This document shows positions 6,015 to 13,620 of a DNA stretch of 21,761 nucleotides, one piece after another. A program made the position numbers and the translations under genes. Location of the stretch: positions 1 to 21,761 of the forward strand of contig CAVAPG010000020.1 of assembly GCA_963590435.1 (NCBI GenBank), read 5' to 3'. Positions within the stretch are counted from its first letter, which is position 1, and the number at the start of each line of letters is the position of its first letter. Origin of the DNA: F23-B02 sp963590435. Lineage in GTDB: Bacteria > Bacillota > Clostridia > Oscillospirales > Oscillospiraceae. The notes below the pieces were generated by a model. It searched no databases, had not been told where the DNA came from, and saw only the letters and a list, made by a program, of their open reading frames with translations.

Positions 6015-6950
6015 ATGAAAATTTACAAGTCGGTGTCCGAACTGACGGGTCACACTCCGCTTATGGAACTGAGAAACATCGAGGACGAGAACAGACTTTG
6101 CGCCAGAATACTTGCAAAGCTTGAGATGTTCAATCCGGCAGGCTCTGCCAAGGACAGAGTCGCAAAGGCAATGCTTGACGATGCCGAGGCAAAGGGCGTT
6201 CTCGCGGCCGGCGGTACTATAATCGAGCCGACAAGCGGCAACACCGGCGTAGGTCTTGCGGCGATAGGCGCATCGCGCGGATATCACGTCATCATCGTAA
6301 TGCCCGACAGCATGAGCATTGAACGCAGACTGCTTATGACCGCGTTCGGGGCCGAACTTGTGCTCACCGAGGGCAAAAAGGGTATGGCAGGTGCAGTTGA
6401 AAAAGCCGAGGAGCTCAAAAAGTCCATTCCCGGCGCAGTAATACTCGGCCAGTTTGAAAATCCGGCAAATCCGGCGGCGCACAGAGTCAGCACAGGACCG
6501 GAGATATGGAATGATACCGACGGCAAGGTTGATATTTTCGTTGCCGGCGTCGGGACGGGCGGCACGATAAGCGGCGTCGGACAGTATCTCAAGAGCCGCA
6601 AAAGCAGCGTGAAAATAGTAGCCGTCGAACCGGAAACATCGCCGCTGCTCTCAAAGGGATATGCAGGTCCGCACGGACTTCAGGGTATCGGCGCAAACTT
6701 CATTCCCAAGGCGCTTGACAGAAGCATTTACGATGAAATTATCACGGTTTCCGATGAGGAGGCCTATGCCGCAGGACGCGCACTTGCAGCAAGCGAGGGT
6801 ATACTTGCCGGAATTACATCCGGCGCCGCTCTGCATGCCGCAATAGAGCTTGCAAAGCGCCCGGAGAACGCTGGAAAGTGCATAGTCGCATTCATGCCCG
6901 ATACGGGTGAAAGATATCTGTCGAGCCCGATGTTTAAGGAGAGCGTTTGA
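6015..6950 (+). CDS. cysK: Cysteine synthase (O-acetylserine sulfhydrylase)
   Basis: A PLP enzyme that makes cysteine from O-acetylserine and sulfide in the cytosol; 311 residues, full length for CysK. K46 in NPAGSAKDRVA is the PLP Schiff-base lysine. The residue before it is Ala where many family members have Val, a mild change. TSGNTG (residues 73-78) binds the substrate carboxylate. The phosphate-binding loop is GVGTGGT (residues 178-184). The C terminus GERYLSSPMF is typical. The ATG at 6015 follows GAGAGGT. The stop codon overlaps the cysE start by one base. The product directly feeds back on the upstream Cys-codon leader through charged tRNA, if the attenuator works as proposed. CysM-like substrate range cannot be excluded. 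Confidence 0.95.
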   Translation: MKIYKSVSELTGHTPLMELRNIEDENRLCARILAKLEMFNPAGSAKDRVAKAMLDDAEAKGVLAAGGTIIEPTSGNTGVGLAAIGASRGYHVIIVMPDSMSIERRLLMTAFGAELVLTEGKKGMAGAVEKAEELKKSIPGAVILGQFENPANPAAHRVSTGPEIWNDTDGKVDIFVAGVGTGGTISGVGQYLKSRKSSVKIVAVEPETSPLLSKGYAGPHGLQGIGANFIPKALDRSIYDEIITVSDEEAYAAGRALAASEGILAGITSGAALHAAIELAKRPENAGKCIVAFMPDTGERYLSSPMFKESV

Positions 6951-7600
6951 TGACTGCATTTGACGAACTTCTCGAAACCGTAAACGCATATCTCCTGCGC
7001 GATCCGGCGGCAAAAAATCCCTTTGAGGTTCTGTTCCTCTATCCCGGCGTGAAGGCCGTGCGATACCATCGCCGCGCACACTGGTGCTACGAGCATAATT
7101 ATATGTTCCTTGCGCGCCTTATTTCCCAGATAAGCCGTCACAGGACCGGAATTGAAATTCACCCCGGCGCAAAAATAGGCCGCCGCCTTGTCATAGACCA
7201 CGGAATGGGCATAGTTATAGGCGAAACCGCAGAGATAGGCGATGACTGCCTTATCTACCACGGCGTCACCCTCGGCGGCACCGGCAAGGACAGCGGCAAG
7301 CGCCACCCGACAATCGGAAATAACGTCCTCATCGGCACCGGTGCGAAGGTGCTCGGCCCGTTCAAAGTCGGCGATAACAGCCGAATCGCGGCAAACTCGG
7401 TCGTGCTCAGCGAAATTCCGCCCGACAGCACAGCAGTCGGTATTCCGGCGCGTGTTGTCCGACGCAAGGGCGTGAAGGTAGACTACGCATCCGAGGTCGA
7501 TCAGGTCAGCATCTCCGACCCTGTCGCCGAAGAGCTTTCGGCAATAAGAAAAGCTCTGTGCGAAATGAACACAAGGCTTCAGAATATGGAAAAGCAATAA
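6950..7600 (+). CDS. cysE: Serine O-acetyltransferase
   Basis: This enzyme transfers acetyl from acetyl-CoA to L-serine, giving the O-acetylserine that CysK uses. It has 216 residues: a short N-terminal helical part and then a left-handed beta-helix of hexapeptide repeats (HPGAKIGRRLVIDHGMGIVI; GENxAEIG-like turns). Catalytic residues D83-H84 (VIDHGMG) and H104 (YHGVTLGGTGKDSGKRHP) are present. It is shorter than the 273-residue E. coli enzyme at the N terminus, as is common in Firmicutes. The C-terminal 30 residues look like an amphipathic helix. I chose the ATG at 6950, which overlaps the cysK stop (TGATG) and has AAGGAG eight bases upstream. CysE and CysK often form a complex. Confidence 0.95.
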   Translation: MTAFDELLETVNAYLLRDPAAKNPFEVLFLYPGVKAVRYHRRAHWCYEHNYMFLARLISQISRHRTGIEIHPGAKIGRRLVIDHGMGIVIGETAEIGDDCLIYHGVTLGGTGKDSGKRHPTIGNNVLIGTGAKVLGPFKVGDNSRIAANSVVLSEIPPDSTAVGIPARVVRRKGVKVDYASEVDQVSISDPVAEELSAIRKALCEMNTRLQNMEKQ

Positions 7601-7616
7601 ATTATATAGTGAAAGC

Positions 7617-7660
7617 TGAAAATTCGCATCATGGATTGCTCCGTGATGCGAATTTTTTTT
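7617..7660. terminator. Terminator after cysE, shared with the convergent gene
   Basis: AAAATTCGCATCATGG (7619-7634) pairs with CCGTGATGCGAATTTT (7641-7656), with one G-U pair and a six-base loop. T8 ends the stem on the top strand. A-richness on the other side may allow some function for the convergent acyl-CoA dehydrogenase gene ending at 7676. Confidence 0.9.
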
Positions 7661-7675
7661 GACTCTGAGCAGATA

Positions 7676-8842
7676 TCATATCAGCTGGTCGAGATTATCC
7701 GGACCGACGCTGCTGATTCCGTTCGAGATTATCACCTTGCATATCTGCGAGGTACCCTCTGCCACCGAAAGAAGCTGTGAATCACGCAGCATGCGCTCAA
7801 TGTCGCAACTGCTTCTGAATCCGGCACCGCCGTGAATGAGCACAGCATCCTTGCATATTTTCTGGCACATTTCCGATGAGAACAGCTTGAGCGCCGCCGT
7901 TTCCAAGGTTATCTTGTCGCCGGCTTCTACCATTGCCGCAATATGATAGAGCATATTTCTGGCGATGGTGATATTCGAATACATTTCCGCTATGGGGAAA
8001 TTTACGCCCTGATACGAAAATATCGCTCTTCCGTAGTCGCCTCTGCTGCTTGCAAACTTAACAGCATGCTCAAAGGCAGATTGGGCCATGCCTATAGACA
8101 CCGCAGCCAGACCGAGACGCCCTAAGTTGAGTGCCATCTTAACAGGCCCGTAGCTGTTTCCCTCATCGCCGATGAGCGCATCGGCAGGCAGAAGACAATC
8201 GACGAATCTCACCGTTCCCATGGGAGAGTTATTCAGACCGACCATGGATTCTCTTTCGTCTATTTTGAGGCCTTCGGTTTTGGCATCGACAAAAAACATG
8301 CTTATATTGCGGCTGCGGGAGCTCGCACTGGTCTTGGCTGTGATGATATATCCGTCGGCAATGCCGGCATTGGTTATCCAGCATTTTGAGCCGTTGAGCC
8401 GCCACCCCTCGGAACAGCGCTCGGCCATGGTTTCAATGCCGAAGGCGTCAGAACCGCCTTTTTCCTCTGTTATGGCAAAGGTAAGGATTTTCTCGCCCTT
8501 TATCGCGGGAATAAGCCATTGCTCGCGCTGATCCGCGTTTACGATAGACTCAAGATTATAGCAGCACGGCAGTATATGGGCGCAGAATATAAATCCCAGT
8601 GATGCCATGCCCCGTGATATCTCCTCAAGAAATATAAGCGATTCCGTCACTCCCAGGCCGGCACCGCCGTGCGCCTTCGGAAACGGAAACGAGCAGTATC
8701 CGAGCTCTGATATCCTCTGCACCAGATCGCGTGGGTAGGTTCCCGCAGCGTCTAGGCTCGCCGCATACGGGCTTATCTCGTTATCAACAAATTCGCGTAT
8801 CTCTTTTCGCAGTTTTATCTGCTCATCGTTTAGATAATACAT
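7676..8842 (-). CDS. Acyl-CoA dehydrogenase (first of two)
   Basis: A 388-residue FAD flavoenzyme of the acyl-CoA dehydrogenase family, which interconverts acyl-CoA and 2-enoyl-CoA with electron transfer flavoprotein as partner. It has the N-terminal helical domain, the middle FAD/substrate signature TFAITEEKGGSDAFGIETMA and NGSKCWITNAGIADGYIITA. The C-terminal helical domain ends with ERMLRDSQLLSVAEGTSQIC. E362 in AEGTSQ matches the catalytic base of the short-chain type. The ATG at 8842 has AGAGGG eight bases upstream; a TTG at 8848 is less likely. It lies 58 bases after the YtoI-like regulator on the same strand and probably shares its transcript. Substrate unknown; sequence distant from the second dehydrogenase at 10577, so the two are not a recent duplication. 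Confidence 0.93.
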   Translation of the reverse strand: MYYLNDEQIKLRKEIREFVDNEISPYAASLDAAGTYPRDLVQRISELGYCSFPFPKAHGGAGLGVTESLIFLEEISRGMASLGFIFCAHILPCCYNLESIVNADQREQWLIPAIKGEKILTFAITEEKGGSDAFGIETMAERCSEGWRLNGSKCWITNAGIADGYIITAKTSASSRSRNISMFFVDAKTEGLKIDERESMVGLNNSPMGTVRFVDCLLPADALIGDEGNSYGPVKMALNLGRLGLAAVSIGMAQSAFEHAVKFASSRGDYGRAIFSYQGVNFPIAEMYSNITIARNMLYHIAAMVEAGDKITLETAALKLFSSEMCQKICKDAVLIHGGAGFRSSCDIERMLRDSQLLSVAEGTSQICKVIISNGISSVGPDNLDQLI

Positions 8843-8900
8843 CTCCAATACCCTCTATCACACTTTACTTTACTTTGCATATTCTTTGCGTTTAATGCAT

Positions 8901-10196
8901 CTAACGCTCCGAGCTGTCCTCGTTGAGCACGAGCATGCAGTTTGCACAGTTTTTCGATTCGTTATACATCTCAATCTCTATAATCGCGCCACCCGGTGTT
9001 GTCTGCCGCTGCCGACAGGAGACCTGAACCTCGCCCTGAGGTATGGGTGTTGCGAAAAACGTTCCGCTTGCGGTAACACCTGCATCGGACGGATGATTTG
9101 CGCTGAAATCCTTGACTGAAGAATTGACAATATCCATGAGCACGCCTATGGAATTCGGGCAATCTTTTTCAATCTGAGCGGAATAAATATCGCCTGCCGG
9201 ACCGGAGTTTATTTTTTCGATGTCGGGCAGGGATGAATCTGCGCCGGAGCTGTTGCTCATCAGAAAGTATCTTATTACATCGGTCGCGGTTACCGTTCCG
9301 CACAGGGAGCCCTTGTCTGTTATATATACGGTTGATGTGGCTTTTGACAGAATCAGATTTGCTATGTCAATCATCGGCGTTGAGATATCCGCAGAGCAGA
9401 CCGATTCACCCTTTGCATAGATATTGGATATCTTGGTTGACGGAGATGCGGCCATAACCTGCGCCGCATCAACCACGCCGCATATATGCAGCGAATCGTC
9501 AACGACAGCATGCTTTGAATGCATATTGAATGTGCTGCCGTATGATTTGTACCAGTCGGCGACCATGTCATTGTAATACAGATACGACGGAACCTGCATC
9601 CACTTTTCGGCAGTATCGGGGGATTTGAAATCGGCCTCACATTCTGTTTCTGCGTGCAGGAGACTGAAAACCGTTCCGCTGTCCTGGCGCGAAAGCAGAA
9701 CGCAAATGTTCTTTTCCGCGGCAGCATCAAGAAGAGCCTCGCCGGGGTGAATTCCGCCCGTGATTATCATATTGATTCCTTTTGATACTGCGTGAAAGAA
9801 AAGCTCAGGCCTGTCTCCGATAATGCACAGGGCATCGCCTTCGGCTTCGGAAAGTGATTCTTTGAACTGCTCTACGCTGCCGTCGCCGATAATCACGCTG
9901 CCTATGTGAGCCGTACCGCAAATCTTTTCTCCGCACAGAACGGTAAGACCGAGCTTTCGGACTATCTGGGTCAGGACGATGTTTTTCACCTCTGCCGCAT
10001 TGCCGTCACCTAATCTGACAGTGCCGGATCTGAGCTTTGTTTCCACAAGGTTAAGAGATTCGGCGTATTTTATCGCCTTATATGCGGTTCCCTCACTGAC
10101 ACAGTTTTCTTTGGCAACATTCCTGACTGATATGCGCGTGCCGGCAGGCAACGCGGTTATGTATTTAATAATCTTATCCTCTTTTTTCCCGGCCAT
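8901..10196 (-). CDS. YtoI-like regulator: HTH, DRTGG, CBS pair and hotdog domain
   Basis: A 431-residue multidomain regulator resembling B. subtilis YtoI, whose function is not established. In order: a winged HTH (residues about 1-65; ISVRNVAKENCVSEGTAYKA), a DRTGG domain (about 70-180; INMIITGGIHPGEALLDAA), a CBS-domain pair (about 190-315; SKHAVVDDSLHICGVVDAAQ and STVYITDKGSLCGTVTATDV), and a C-terminal hotdog thioesterase-fold domain (about 335-425). CBS pairs usually bind adenine nucleotides, and a hotdog fold senses malonyl-CoA in FapR. I infer an acyl-CoA- and nucleotide-responsive regulator of the flanking dehydrogenase genes. The ATG at 10196 is preceded by GGAG at a long spacing (12); TTG at 10214 is an alternative. 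Confidence 0.88.
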   Translation of the reverse strand: MAGKKEDKIIKYITALPAGTRISVRNVAKENCVSEGTAYKAIKYAESLNLVETKLRSGTVRLGDGNAAEVKNIVLTQIVRKLGLTVLCGEKICGTAHIGSVIIGDGSVEQFKESLSEAEGDALCIIGDRPELFFHAVSKGINMIITGGIHPGEALLDAAAEKNICVLLSRQDSGTVFSLLHAETECEADFKSPDTAEKWMQVPSYLYYNDMVADWYKSYGSTFNMHSKHAVVDDSLHICGVVDAAQVMAASPSTKISNIYAKGESVCSADISTPMIDIANLILSKATSTVYITDKGSLCGTVTATDVIRYFLMSNSSGADSSLPDIEKINSGPAGDIYSAQIEKDCPNSIGVLMDIVNSSVKDFSANHPSDAGVTASGTFFATPIPQGEVQVSCRQRQTTPGGAIIEIEMYNESKNCANCMLVLNEDSSER

Positions 10197-10269
10197 TGTA
10201 TAAACGCACTCCAAATTTATGTATAAAATCAGGCTTCCGATATGGACATATCAAAGATATTTTATGGTA

Positions 10270-10298
10270 AATATAACAGAAGTGAGCCGTTGTGTCAA
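10270..10298 (-). promoter_or_regulatory. Promoter of the YtoI-like regulator
   Basis: On the bottom strand TTGACA (10293-10298), a 17-base spacer and TATATT (10270-10275), with TGT before the -10, form a strong sigma-A promoter. The -10 lies inside one of three copies of AATATAACA, a possible regulator site. Confidence 0.7.
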
Positions 10299-10322
10299 TG
10301 ATTTGGCTAAAAAACAGCAGTC

Positions 10323-10348
10323 TGTGTTATTGTTATGAATATAACACA
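10323..10348. promoter_or_regulatory. Candidate operator: inverted repeat TGTGTTAT-N10-ATAACACA
   Basis: TGTGTTAT (10323-10330) and ATAACACA (10341-10348) are perfect eight-base complements separated by ten bases. That is a spacing of about two helical turns centre to centre, suited to a dimeric HTH protein. It lies between the two divergent promoters. The occupying protein is inferred, not shown. Confidence 0.5.
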
Positions 10349-10370
10349 TTACTTCAAATTGATAAAGTAT

Positions 10371-10393
10371 ACAAACTTTTCGAAAAAGTTTGT
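10371..10393. promoter_or_regulatory. Palindrome just upstream of the acyl-CoA operon promoter
   Basis: ACAAACTTTT (10371-10380) and AAAAGTTTGT (10384-10393) are perfect ten-base complements around CGA. The palindrome ends seven bases before the -35 box of the rightward promoter, where an activator would be expected to bind. No T run follows, so it is not a terminator. Confidence 0.45.
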
Positions 10394-10400
10394 TACATCG

Positions 10401-10429
10401 TTGACATGCTACAGCGAGAGTAGTACAAT
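10401..10429 (+). promoter_or_regulatory. Promoter of the acyl-CoA dehydrogenase/etf/CoA-transferase operon
   Basis: TTGACA (10401-10406), a 17-base spacer and TACAAT (10424-10429) form a near-consensus sigma-A promoter. Transcription near 10436 would give an untranslated leader of about 140 bases. Confidence 0.85.
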
Positions 10430-10442
10430 AAAGCTACAAATT

Positions 10443-10555
10443 GAGACAGAGCGTGTTCGCACATGCTATCTCGAACGATGAATGAACATTGACCACAACA
10501 GAAAAATATAACAGCGTTGCAATAAAATGATACAGATTGCCAAAATGCTGTTATA
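10443..10555 (+). promoter_or_regulatory. Structured 5' leader of the acyl-CoA operon
   Basis: Two foldable elements lie between the promoter and the first gene. The first is an imperfect hairpin at 10443-10472 (GAGA...TCTC around GTG-TTCG-CAC). The second is a long inverted repeat, TATAACAGC (10507-10515) with GCTGTTATA (10547-10555), enclosing an inner GCAAT/ATTGC stem. It ends nine bases before the AAGGAGGAG ribosome site. No U tract follows, so translational rather than transcriptional control would be the simpler idea. No known riboswitch is recognised. Confidence 0.4.
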
Positions 10556-10576
10556 GCTGAACCAAGGAGGAGAAAA

Positions 10577-11713
10577 ATGCTGATTAAATTCACCGAAGAG
10601 CAAAAAATGCTTCAGGACGTAGCCAGGGAATTTACGCAAAAAGAAATCGCCCCCAGAGACAAGTGGATGGACGAGAACGGATTCGACTGGGACCTGTGCA
10701 AGAAAATCACCGAAGCCGGCTTTATGGGAGCCAATATTCCGGAACAGTATGGCGGCGGTGGCGGCGGTATTGTTGACACCACGATTATTGCCCAGGAGTT
10801 TGCCAAGGGCAGCGCGAGCATCGCAACATTCATGGGCGGCCACTGGCTGGCCTCCAACCTCATTCTTGAAAACGGAACAGAGGAGCAGCGTCAGAAATAT
10901 ATGCCTCTGGCCGTTTCCGGCAAGATATTCGCATTCGGACTGACGGAAGCAAGTGCAGGCTCCGATGCGGCCGGTATCAAATCCCTGGCTGTTGAAACAG
11001 AGGACGGCTGGGTGCTCAACGGCAGCAAGGCGTGGATAACAAACTCCGGTGTTGCCGACTATTACATCATTCTTGCAATGACCGATCCCGATCAGGGAAC
11101 CAACGGCATCTCCGCATTTATCATGCCCAAAGAAGCAGAGGGACTGGCCATCGGCAAGTTCGAGGAAAAGATAGGCGTTCGCGGCTCTGCAACCTGTGAG
11201 CTGGCCTTTGACAACATTAAGCTTCCGAAGGATGCTCTTCTGGGCGTTCGCGGAAAGGGTTTCAAGATGGCAATGCAGACGCTGGATATCGGACGTATAA
11301 GTGCGGCTGCGGTGTGCGCGGGCATATGCGAGCACGCAATGAACCTTGCAAGAGATTACGCCAATGAGAGAAAAGCATTCGGCAAGCCCATCAAAGCCTT
11401 CCAGGGCCTGGCTTTCCGTTTCGCCGATATGTACGCCGAGATAAAGGCCATGGAGCTGCTGGCATATGACGCGGCTGCCATGAAGGATGCCGGCGTACGC
11501 TGCACATTGGACGCGGCGGCGGCCAAGCTCTTTGCTACGGAAAAAGGTACGCAGATCTGCATACAGGCGCAGGCTGTTTTCGGCGGAAACGGCATGAGCA
11601 AGGAGTATGATATTGAACGCCTCCTGCGCGATATCAGAGTATGGTCTGTCATGGAAGGCAGCACTGAAATCCTGCGCATGATTGTCAGCGGCACGGTTCT
11701 TTCAAAGAAGTAA
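10577..11713 (+). CDS. Acyl-CoA dehydrogenase (short-chain/butyryl-CoA type), first gene of the operon
   Basis: A 378-residue FAD acyl-CoA dehydrogenase, full length. The signatures FGLTEASAGSDAAGIKSLA and NGSKAWITNSGVADYYII form the FAD and substrate site. E360 in WSVMEGSTEILRMIV is at the place of the catalytic base. A glycine run (YGGGGGGIVD, about residues 58-67) replaces the usual shorter YGG turn. It has an excellent AAGGAGGAG ribosome site and directly precedes etfB and etfA, its electron partners. In fermenting anaerobes such enzymes usually reduce enoyl-CoA, sometimes by flavin-based bifurcation; direction and chain length cannot be read from sequence. Confidence 0.95.
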   Translation: MLIKFTEEQKMLQDVAREFTQKEIAPRDKWMDENGFDWDLCKKITEAGFMGANIPEQYGGGGGGIVDTTIIAQEFAKGSASIATFMGGHWLASNLILENGTEEQRQKYMPLAVSGKIFAFGLTEASAGSDAAGIKSLAVETEDGWVLNGSKAWITNSGVADYYIILAMTDPDQGTNGISAFIMPKEAEGLAIGKFEEKIGVRGSATCELAFDNIKLPKDALLGVRGKGFKMAMQTLDIGRISAAAVCAGICEHAMNLARDYANERKAFGKPIKAFQGLAFRFADMYAEIKAMELLAYDAAAMKDAGVRCTLDAAAAKLFATEKGTQICIQAQAVFGGNGMSKEYDIERLLRDIRVWSVMEGSTEILRMIVSGTVLSKK

Positions 11714-11743
11714 ATTGACATCAGTGTGTTCGGAGAGAACGAT

Positions 11744-12529
11744 ATGAAAATTTTAGTTTATGTAAAACAAGTACCCGATACGGATGATGTGAAGCTTGAT
11801 CCTCGCACGGGAAATCTCATGAGAGACGGAGTTCAGAGCGTTATAAACCCCTTTGACGCAAACGGCGTTGAGACTGCGCTTCAGCTCAAGGAAAAATACG
11901 GCGGCAGTGTTGTGGCAATCAGCATGGGGCCTCCTCAGGCTGATGATGTGCTCAAGAAAGCACTGGCAATGGGCTGTGATGAGTCGGTTCTTCTAAGTGA
12001 TCGGGCGCTTGGCGGCGCAGATACTCTTGCCACCGGCTATCCTCTCGCAAAGGCCGCGGCAAAGATCGGCGACTATGATCTTATCATCTGCGGCAGACAC
12101 GCCACCGACGCCGAGACCGCGCAGACAGGACCTATTATCGCCGCTTTCCTTGACATTCCCCAAGTAACTCTCGTAGACCGCGTCTCGATTGAGGACGGCT
12201 GTGCCATATGCCGCAGAATGCTCCCGGACAGATATGAAACGGTTAAAGTTAAGCTTCCGGCTCTCATTACTGTTTGCAGTGAGATAAACTCACCCAGATA
12301 TCCGACGCCGCTGAATATTATGAAGGCTCTGAAAAAACCGCGTGTCGTGTGGAATGCCAAGGATCTCGGCTGTCAGGAAGACCTAATCGGCGTTGCCGGC
12401 TCCCCGTCGTCAAACAAGAAGATATTCGAGCCTCCGAAGCGAATGGCTGAAACAAAATATTTCAGCGGAGATGTTGAAGCCATGGCCAAAGCCATAGCAG
12501 ACGCGCTTGAAGCCGAAAAAATAATCTGA
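11744..12529 (+). CDS. etfB: Electron transfer flavoprotein beta subunit
   Basis: The beta subunit (261 residues) of the heterodimeric ETF, which carries electrons between acyl-CoA dehydrogenase and a redox partner. It opens with the diagnostic MKILVYVKQVPDTDDVKLDP. It has INPFDANGVETALQLKEK and the adenine-nucleotide-binding loop DLIICGRHATDAETAQTGP. The C-terminal arm (about residues 225-261) embraces the dehydrogenase. I chose the ATG at 11744, with GGAGAG six bases upstream, rather than an in-frame ATG six codons earlier. Gene order dehydrogenase-etfB-etfA matches butyrate-type operons. Whether this ETF bifurcates needs structural comparison of its second FAD site. Confidence 0.95.
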   Translation: MKILVYVKQVPDTDDVKLDPRTGNLMRDGVQSVINPFDANGVETALQLKEKYGGSVVAISMGPPQADDVLKKALAMGCDESVLLSDRALGGADTLATGYPLAKAAAKIGDYDLIICGRHATDAETAQTGPIIAAFLDIPQVTLVDRVSIEDGCAICRRMLPDRYETVKVKLPALITVCSEINSPRYPTPLNIMKALKKPRVVWNAKDLGCQEDLIGVAGSPSSNKKIFEPPKRMAETKYFSGDVEAMAKAIADALEAEKII

Positions 12530-12549
12530 GTATGACGGGAGGACTTGAT

Positions 12550-13557
12550 ATGAAAAAGGAAGACTATTCCGGCATTTGGGTATATGCCGAGCAGGAAAAC
12601 GGCGTTCTCTCCGGCACAACATTTGAGCTGCTTGCAAAGTCTCATGATCTTAAAGCCAAGCTCGGAAATGAAGATGAAATCACGGCGGTAGTTCCCGGTG
12701 ACGATATCGCGTCTCTTGCGCAGACTCTGTTTTCCTACGGAGCCGAAAAAGTCATCGCTGCCGAAAATGCAAACCTTAAAACATACAGTGCAAGACCCTA
12801 TGCGAGGGTACTCACCGATCTCTGCAATAAATACAAGCCTTCGATCTTTCTGTTTCCGGCAAGCCCGTTGGGCAGAGACCTTGCTCCACGCGTCATGTGC
12901 GAGCTTCTCACCGGACTGACTGCCGATGCAATTGATCTGGACATCGATGAGGACGGCGTGTTCGTTCAGACAACGCCTAATTTCGGAGGAAATATTCTGT
13001 CCCATATCTGCATCAAGGAAAAACGTCCGCAAATGGTAACGGTGCATCCGAAGGTGTTTGAGCCGCTCAAGCCGACAGAGAATGCGGAAGGAATATTTAT
13101 CAGCGAAAAGGTCGATGTCGAAGCTGATGACTGCTATACCGTAATCGGCAGCGAGAAGCGTGTTTTCGAGGGACGCCCCATAGCCGAAAGCAGTGTTATA
13201 GTAGCCGGCGGCCGCGGAATCAAAAAGCAGGAGGATCTTGAACAGCTCAGGGAGCTTGCCGAACTGTTAGGCGGTGAACTGGCGTCCTCGCGTCCACTTG
13301 TGGACAACGGCTGGCTTCCCCACGAAAAACAGATCGGTCAGTCGGGAACGACTGTAAAGCCGGATTTCATACTCAATGTGGCGGTTTCGGGCTCGGTGCA
13401 GTATCTGGCCGGAATGCAGAAGTCAAAATGTATTATGAGTATCAATAATTTTGCGGAGGCATCCATCTGGGACGTTTCCAATTACGGCGCGGTAGCCGAC
13501 TATTCCAAGCTTATACCCGCTCTGATCGCCGAGATAAAGGCGAGAAAGGGTCAGTAA
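12550..13557 (+). CDS. etfA: Electron transfer flavoprotein alpha subunit
   Basis: The alpha subunit (335 residues) of ETF. The N-terminal domain starts with GIWVYAEQENGVLSGTTFEL. The C-terminal FAD domain has GGRGIKKQEDLEQLRELAEL, ASSRPLVDNGWLPHEKQIGQ, GQSGTTVKPD (residues 263-272) and SGSVQYLAGM. The first three FAD-domain elements are close to consensus. I chose the ATG at 12550, which has GGGAGG seven bases upstream, over an in-frame ATG at 12532 without a ribosome site. It is 20 bases after etfB. There is no ferredoxin-like N-terminal extension of the kind seen in some clostridial EtfA proteins. Confidence 0.95.
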   Translation: MKKEDYSGIWVYAEQENGVLSGTTFELLAKSHDLKAKLGNEDEITAVVPGDDIASLAQTLFSYGAEKVIAAENANLKTYSARPYARVLTDLCNKYKPSIFLFPASPLGRDLAPRVMCELLTGLTADAIDLDIDEDGVFVQTTPNFGGNILSHICIKEKRPQMVTVHPKVFEPLKPTENAEGIFISEKVDVEADDCYTVIGSEKRVFEGRPIAESSVIVAGGRGIKKQEDLEQLRELAELLGGELASSRPLVDNGWLPHEKQIGQSGTTVKPDFILNVAVSGSVQYLAGMQKSKCIMSINNFAEASIWDVSNYGAVADYSKLIPALIAEIKARKGQ

Positions 13558-13620
13558 GTCATCGTTCGAGGCAGTATTGTCTCGGTAAAATACAAAAATT
13601 TATATTTAGGAGGATTATCA

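Larger units (their letters stand above)
10270..10513. repeat. Three copies of AATATAACA in the divergent control region
   Basis: AATATAACA occurs at 10270-10278, 10338-10346 and 10505-10513, all in one orientation. The first and third extend to an 11-base match, AAATATAACAG. The first covers the -10 of the regulator promoter, the second is one arm of an inverted repeat, and the third lies in the 5' leader of the operon at 10577. Repeated short motifs placed this way suggest binding sites of a local regulator, most simply the YtoI-like protein itself. The AT-rich background makes chance similarity possible. Confidence 0.45.

Noticed and set aside
5709..6482. Long bottom-strand frame opposite the cysteine leader and first half of cysK
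   Set aside because: It covers a consensus promoter, a leader and a terminator, has no ribosome site and no recognisable protein. It is a reflection of cysK codon bias.
10464..10493. Nine-codon frame in the leader of the acyl-CoA operon, considered as an attenuation peptide
   Set aside because: No ribosome site, no amino-acid run and no terminator downstream, unlike the cysteine leader.
10466..11335. Long bottom-strand frame of 289 codons opposite the second acyl-CoA dehydrogenase
   Set aside because: It starts inside a clear dehydrogenase with FAD and catalytic motifs, shows no domain, and extends into the promoter region. Shadow frame.
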